The position numbers were made by a program, and so were the translations under genes. Positions 4,451 through 8,138 of a stretch of 8,138 nt of DNA are shown piece after piece. Below the pieces are notes generated by a model that worked only from the letters and a program-made list of their open reading frames with translations, made no database searches and was not told the DNA's origin. Position 1 is the stretch's first letter, and every line of letters starts with the position of its first letter. Where the stretch lies: NCBI GenBank assembly GCA_031272575.1, contig JAISTO010000155.1, positions 1 through 8,138 of the forward strand. Direction: 5' to 3'. This stretch comes from Treponema sp. Lineage in GTDB: Bacteria > Spirochaetota > Spirochaetia > Treponematales > Breznakiellaceae.

Positions 4451-7400
4451 ATGAGCGCACACTATTCTTTGAAGGGGAAGGCTTGTTACCGCGCGGTGCT
4501 CGCCGCGGCGGCGGGGGCGGCGGTCCTGGCTGGTGGGTGTAATTGGGGCAATGAACCGGTGCTTTCGGTGCTTTCGCCGCTTTTTTATGGGCAGTCGGTG
4601 AGCGCCTACGAGGACACCGCAACCGGCACGACGGCCGATCTCAATTTCTCTTCAGGCGAGGCGGGGACCTACTTTGCGGCGGTCTATCCGCCCGACACGA
4701 AGGCTCCGGAGAGCGGCGCATCGTTATCAGAACTCATTTCAAAAGAAGACAAAAATAGAATAAGTTCGGCAAAAGGCACGGCAGAAAAGGGCTCCAACAC
4801 CGTGCCCCTCGAAGGCCTCAGGCCGGATACGGAGTGCCGTGTTCATCTGGCGGTAAAATCCGCTTCGGGGGGCTATTCCGAGGTCTGGTCATCTACTTTC
4901 ACCCCTACCGCGGAAAAAATTGCGCCTAAACTTTCGAATCTGCAAGTGCTCGACTACACGGACACCGCAACCGGCGAAACCGCCATGCTCTCTTTCAAAT
5001 CTGACGAGGCGGGGACCTACTTTGCGGTGCTCTATCCGTCCGCGGCGGAAGCTCCGGTGGACGGAGCCACTCTGGCGGCCGTTTCCACCGGCATCAAGTT
5101 TAGCAGCGCGGCAAAGAAGGAGGGCAGTAATCAGGTGACAATGACCGGCCTTACGAAGAACATAGAGTACAAGGTTCACCTAACGGTGAAGGATGCCGTG
5201 GAGAACTACTCCAAAGTCTGGTCGTCGCCTTCTTTCACGCCGACGCAGACAGGCAATCCGGAGATTTCGAAGCCGTCGCTATTCACGAGTCCGGACGTTG
5301 CGCTCGTCCAGTTACAATTCACCTTTACCTCCAACAAGGCGGGCACCTGCTTTTTGGTGGTTTGTCCGTCCAGCACCCTTCTCCCGGTCTCCGAGGAGGA
5401 CGGCAATCTTCTGGCGGCCATTTCCAACAACTACACGCTCAAATACAGCGGCGCGGTCATTGCGGGCGTCAACACGACGAAACTCGGCGGCCTAACGGGG
5501 GGCACGAATTACCGCCTTTACGTAACGGTGATGGACGAGAGGGGGAACTACTCCAATGTTTTGACGCAGGTTTTCACGTCTGTGCAGAACGGCAGCGGCG
5601 ACGGCGGCGATGACGGCGACGGCGGCAGCGGCAGCGGCGGCGACGGACCGGTGCTTACGGATCTGGATCTGACCTACATGACCAACGAGAACGGCATGAG
5701 GACCGCTATTATCCAATTCACCTCAAGCAAGGCGGGCACGTACTTTGTGGCGAGTGTTCCACTCGGGGCGGACGTTCCAACGAACGGCGCCGAACTGGAA
5801 AGCATTTACAACGGCGTGAGTATCAAGAGCAGCGGCGGGGCAGGAGAAAACGTCGCAACCACCACGGTACCCATTTCCAACCTGACCGCAATTCAGATGT
5901 ACCGGCTATACCTAACGGTGAAGGACTATGCGGGGAACTACTCGCAGGTATGGTCGCCTTCGCTCCCTTCCTACAGGATAACCTATGACGCGAACGGAGG
6001 TACGGTAAGCCCCGCGGACACCGTGGTAACCTTCACTTCTCCCTACACCCTGGCGGTTCCCGACGCGAGGGCCGGCTTCGTTTTCGCGGGCTGGTGGACA
6101 GGCGACACACAACTGACTGACTCAAACGGCGCGAGTCTTGCCGTCTGGACGGGCCTCTCGGACACGACGGTGCTGGCCAGGTGGCTGCCTCTGGACCTGA
6201 TGGGGCTCATTCCCGTACCTATGAATGGGGCAGCGCCGTCTGCGGCGCACACCGGTTCCCCCGATGGCTACACTATAGGGCCTCTTACGTGGAAGAAAGT
6301 TACCGGGAGTTATGAAACGGAAAGCGACGTTGAAGGAGTTTTTGAGGCCGGCTTGACCTACCGGGCCCGCTTCACCCTGACTTCGATTCCAAACGGCGGT
6401 TTCGCGAATCTTGCGGACGGGACCTGGCTCAACGGCCAGGGGGCTTCGACGACGAAATTTTACCACGATTACGCACAGAAGGTTACTCAGTCGAACACTA
6501 CCTCCGGCACCATCGACATAGCCGTCACCGTAAAGGCGTTCGGTGTTGCCGCCTACAACTGGGTGGGAACACGGTACGTCGATGGGACAACCCGGAAGGT
6601 CAAAAAAGTAAGCCCCTCTTCAAGCGGCGCCGCTGTGGGCACCGTGCTGAACACGCCCGATGCCTTCATTATCTCATCACCCATCAGCGAAAGCGACGCC
6701 ACCTGGGAGCTGTACATGGATGTTGACGGCGACGGAAACCGGCTCACCGGGGAGCAGCGGTTCATACAGAGCGGCGTCGGCACCACCGTAAGCGGCTTCA
6801 TCAACTACCTGGGGCTACGCACCTATTACCTCAAAGTCTGGACTACCAGGTCGGGCGCCGTTACCCTCGAGGCGGACAGCAGCGTTGTCACCGTCGCGAT
6901 AAATCCTGCTTACGAGGGGATGCAGGAGGCAAGCAGCCTGCCCTCCGACGCCTTTATCAGGGTTGTGGAATACTCCCCGGCTGACGACTGTTTTGTCGCC
7001 GGCGGGTATTCAAGCACAACCACCCCAGGGAAAACGGCGTTATTCAAGTCTCCTGGCGCGGGGAATTCCCTTGCCGGTTCCTGGACCGCCCTTACCCCTG
7101 TATCCGGCAACAGCACCGGTGTCGTAGCCATTGCCGCTGTCCAGGGCGGCGGCATTCTCTTCAACAGTTCGACAGGGGGTTCCAGCGCCCCCCCCGCCAC
7201 CAACCTCTTCTACAGCCCCCTCTCCGCGTGGAACCCGCAGAGCATCAGTTCCAGCCTTACCACGGTAAGGGGAATGGCCTCCGGCAGGGGAACCTCTGTG
7301 GCCGTGGGCGAGGCTCCGGTTTCATACAATGAGTACAAAGATTCTTTTCCCGCTAATTACGGCACCCAGAATATGACCGCCGTTTCAACGTCGACCTCGG

Positions 7401-8029
7401 ACGCCTGGACCCTCAACAAAATAGGGGCCAGCACGGTGGTTATCCCCAGCAACTCCTATCCCAATGGTCTGCCCGCCGACAGGGGCTCTTTAAGGGCCGT
7501 CGCGTACAGCGATACCTACGACCGCTTTGTCGCGGTGGGAGGGTATTACGGCAACGTGGCGCGTTACGCGAGCCGCAGCGGCGTGGGCGGCGCCTGGGCG
7601 AGGGCGGAGATGCCTTCTTTTGCCACGGTCAAGAGCCTGGCCTGGGGGAACGGTACGTTCATGGCCGTAGACGAGGAGGGAAAGTATTCTGTTTCCACAG
7701 ACGGGACGTCCTGGAGCGCGGGGCTGAAACTCTCGGATTTCCGGGGCAATACCGATGGGGAGCAGATTATAACCGCGGGCAACAATACGTTCCTTCTCGT
7801 CGGCTGCAACGACAACGAGGACGCGGCCAGGATAGCCTGGGCCTATAACGGGGCGTCTTTGGACTGGCAGTTTTTTGACGTGCCCCGTCAGGACCCGGCT
7901 TATCACTTCATGCTCTTATCGGCCGCCTACGGCGAGCCCGACGGCGTTCCTACCTTCGTCATAGTGGGCTGCGACGAGAGGCTCTTCTACACCGATCCGC
8001 ACAACTCCAGGCTGTTCGTGCTGCAGTAG
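4451..8029 (+). CDS. Large multidomain surface lipoprotein (Fn3-like repeats, InlB repeat, propeller)
   Basis: A 1192-residue exported lipoprotein of unknown function. The signal peptide has a K/R-containing n-region, a hydrophobic stretch (15-27) and Cys30 in LAGGC. Ala at -3 is looser than the classic lipobox but acceptable in spirochaetes. Domains in order: four Fn3-like repeats (38-153, 159-264, 271-377, 400-503) with AGTYF and an 'LTVKD-GNYS-VWS' end; a Gly/Asp/Ser linker (380-399) before the fourth; a Listeria-Bacteroides/InlB repeat (508-578, YDANGGTV to LARW); a region at 583-700 resembling a domain I associate with treponemal lipoproteins; a beta-rich domain (725-818) with an EF-like loop DVDGDGNRLTGE; and about seven propeller-like units (834-1183) containing VAVGG and STDGTSW. 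No enzymatic motif is seen. The ATG lacks a Shine-Dalgarno sequence and appears leaderless. An adhesive or carbohydrate-binding surface role is inference. Confidence 0.8.
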   Translation: MSAHYSLKGKACYRAVLAAAAGAAVLAGGCNWGNEPVLSVLSPLFYGQSVSAYEDTATGTTADLNFSSGEAGTYFAAVYPPDTKAPESGASLSELISKEDKNRISSAKGTAEKGSNTVPLEGLRPDTECRVHLAVKSASGGYSEVWSSTFTPTAEKIAPKLSNLQVLDYTDTATGETAMLSFKSDEAGTYFAVLYPSAAEAPVDGATLAAVSTGIKFSSAAKKEGSNQVTMTGLTKNIEYKVHLTVKDAVENYSKVWSSPSFTPTQTGNPEISKPSLFTSPDVALVQLQFTFTSNKAGTCFLVVCPSSTLLPVSEEDGNLLAAISNNYTLKYSGAVIAGVNTTKLGGLTGGTNYRLYVTVMDERGNYSNVLTQVFTSVQNGSGDGGDDGDGGSGSGGDGPVLTDLDLTYMTNENGMRTAIIQFTSSKAGTYFVASVPLGADVPTNGAELESIYNGVSIKSSGGAGENVATTTVPISNLTAIQMYRLYLTVKDYAGNYSQVWSPSLPSYRITYDANGGTVSPADTVVTFTSPYTLAVPDARAGFVFAGWWTGDTQLTDSNGASLAVWTGLSDTTVLARWLPLDLMGLIPVPMNGAAPSAAHTGSPDGYTIGPLTWKKVTGSYETESDVEGVFEAGLTYRARFTLTSIPNGGFANLADGTWLNGQGASTTKFYHDYAQKVTQSNTTSGTIDIAVTVKAFGVAAYNWVGTRYVDGTTRKVKKVSPSSSGAAVGTVLNTPDAFIISSPISESDATWELYMDVDGDGNRLTGEQRFIQSGVGTTVSGFINYLGLRTYYLKVWTTRSGAVTLEADSSVVTVAINPAYEGMQEASSLPSDAFIRVVEYSPADDCFVAGGYSSTTTPGKTALFKSPGAGNSLAGSWTALTPVSGNSTGVVAIAAVQGGGILFNSSTGGSSAPPATNLFYSPLSAWNPQSISSSLTTVRGMASGRGTSVAVGEAPVSYNEYKDSFPANYGTQNMTAVSTSTSDAWTLNKIGASTVVIPSNSYPNGLPADRGSLRAVAYSDTYDRFVAVGGYYGNVARYASRSGVGGAWARAEMPSFATVKSLAWGNGTFMAVDEEGKYSVSTDGTSWSAGLKLSDFRGNTDGEQIITAGNNTFLLVGCNDNEDAARIAWAYNGASLDWQFFDVPRQDPAYHFMLLSAAYGEPDGVPTFVIVGCDERLFYTDPHNSRLFVLQ
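4658..4679 (+). repeat. 22-nt exact direct repeat, first copy
   Basis: This encodes the EAGTYFA part of repeat 1 and is identical to 5006-5027, exactly 348 nt (116 codons) downstream in the same frame. Near-identical DNA also surrounds the DTATG motif (about 4613 and 4962), pointing to a fairly recent duplication of repeat 1/2. Confidence 0.75.
5006..5027 (+). repeat. 22-nt exact direct repeat, second copy
   Basis: Identical to 4658-4679. Recombination between the copies would delete or add one in-frame 116-residue unit. Confidence 0.75.
5591..5646 (+). repeat. GGC-GAC/AGC trinucleotide tract encoding a Gly/Asp/Ser linker
   Basis: Almost pure GGC, GAC and AGC codons encode residues 381-399, between Fn3-like repeats 3 and 4. 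The composition predicts a flexible acidic linker, and the DNA is prone to length change in 3-nt steps. Confidence 0.8.
5972..6184 (+). other. Listeria-Bacteroides (InlB B-type) repeat domain
   Basis: Residues 508-578: YRITYDANGGTV at the start, then AGFVFAGWWTG in the middle, and VLARW at the end. This is the usual layout of this roughly 70-residue beta-grasp-like extracellular repeat. A single copy is present. Confidence 0.8.
6719..6754 (+). other. Putative EF-hand-like calcium loop
   Basis: Residues 757-768 read DVDGDGNRLTGE: Asp at positions 1, 3 and 5, Gly at 6, Glu at 12. Position 8 is Arg instead of the usual hydrophobic residue. No helix pair is obvious, so an isolated loop as in dockerin-like or beta-domain calcium sites is more likely than a true EF hand. 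Confidence 0.45.
6950..7999 (+). other. Beta-propeller-like C-terminal region, about seven units
   Basis: Residues 834-1183 contain units starting near 834, 890, 937, 1013, 1058, 1103 and 1152. Each has a small-hydrophobic strand, a turn, and FVAVGG- or FLLVGC-like strands; several end in a W- or S-containing strand. STDGTSW at 1082-1088 matches the BNR/Asp-box style. Seven units would close one propeller. Confidence 0.5.
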
Positions 8030-8037
8030 GGGGATGT

Positions 8038-8075
<38 letters not shown>

Positions 8076-8122
8076 GGGGCGCGGTGACGGGGGGGGCGGG
8101 GTGCCCGCAAAAAAGCCGGGGT

Positions 8123-8136
8123 GGGGGGCGCCCCCC
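8123..8136. repeat. 14-bp G/C palindrome at window edge
   Basis: GGGGGG-CG-CCCCCC is its own reverse complement. It may be the start of a hairpin repeat or a fold-back artefact. No terminator with a T run is visible for the lipoprotein gene in 8030-8138. Confidence 0.55.
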
Positions 8137-8138
8137 AA

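Larger units (their letters stand above)
4562..5959 (+). repeat. Four tandem Fn3-like protein repeats
   Basis: The units are encoded at 4562-4909, 4925-5242, 5261-5581 and 5648-5959, each about 105-115 residues. AGTYF recurs at residues 71, 187, 297 (AGTCF) and 428. The closing motif recurs at 132, 243, 357 and 487. The family assignment is from pattern: beta-rich units with a conserved aromatic and an NYS-VWS last strand. Confidence 0.7.

Noticed and set aside
4306..4542. Small plus-strand frame (78 codons) starting inside the permease promoter
   Set aside because: It has no ribosome-binding site, covers both promoters, and continues out of frame over the lipoprotein signal peptide.

Overview
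The window is about 8.1 kb of G+C-rich bacterial DNA and looks like a complete short assembly contig, since both ends run into C- or G-homopolymer sequence. No rRNA or taxonomic marker gene is present. The best guess is a spirochaete of the Treponema/termite-gut type. The reason is the large lipoprotein on the right: a relaxed lipobox followed by tandem Fn3-like repeats, a Listeria-Bacteroides (InlB-type) repeat and a 'YSTDG-SW' propeller, a mosaic I associate with treponemal surface lipoproteins. This placement is inference and only moderately secure; an anaerobic Firmicute could carry the three metabolic genes.

Left part (26-4215, all minus strand). Transcription would run from right to left: an APC-family amino-acid permease (2788-4215), an iron-dependent alcohol dehydrogenase (1385-2527) and a 4-aminobutyrate-type class III aminotransferase (26-1375). 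The last two genes are 9 nt apart, and the aminotransferase ribosome-binding site overlaps the dehydrogenase stop codon. Together they read as an uptake, transamination and aldehyde-reduction route: import an omega-amino acid (GABA is the best guess), convert it to a semialdehyde, and reduce that to a hydroxy acid, which would regenerate NAD+ in a fermenting cell. No semialdehyde dehydrogenase or CoA transferase is visible, but the window ends just after the aminotransferase.

The permease and dehydrogenase are separated by a 260-bp gap filled by a compound repeat island (2546-2779). Two 35-bp arrays of five heptamers point toward each other at the ends, two facing copies of a hairpin-bearing 32-34 bp module lie inside them, and a perfect 10-bp GNRA-loop hairpin sits in the middle.

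The divergent intergenic region (4216-4450) holds two promoters. The permease promoter is a perfect consensus (-35, extended -10, AT-rich upstream tract). It is surrounded by three copies of a motif ending in AAGTTAC, two of which form a palindrome just downstream of the predicted transcription start. The right-facing promoter ends so close to the lipoprotein ATG that its mRNA is predicted to be leaderless.

Right part (4451-8029, plus strand): one 1192-residue predicted surface lipoprotein. Downstream (8030-8138) lies only low-complexity DNA, including 37 consecutive G residues and a 14-bp G/C palindrome. This may be an assembly or sequencing artefact and should not be over-read.
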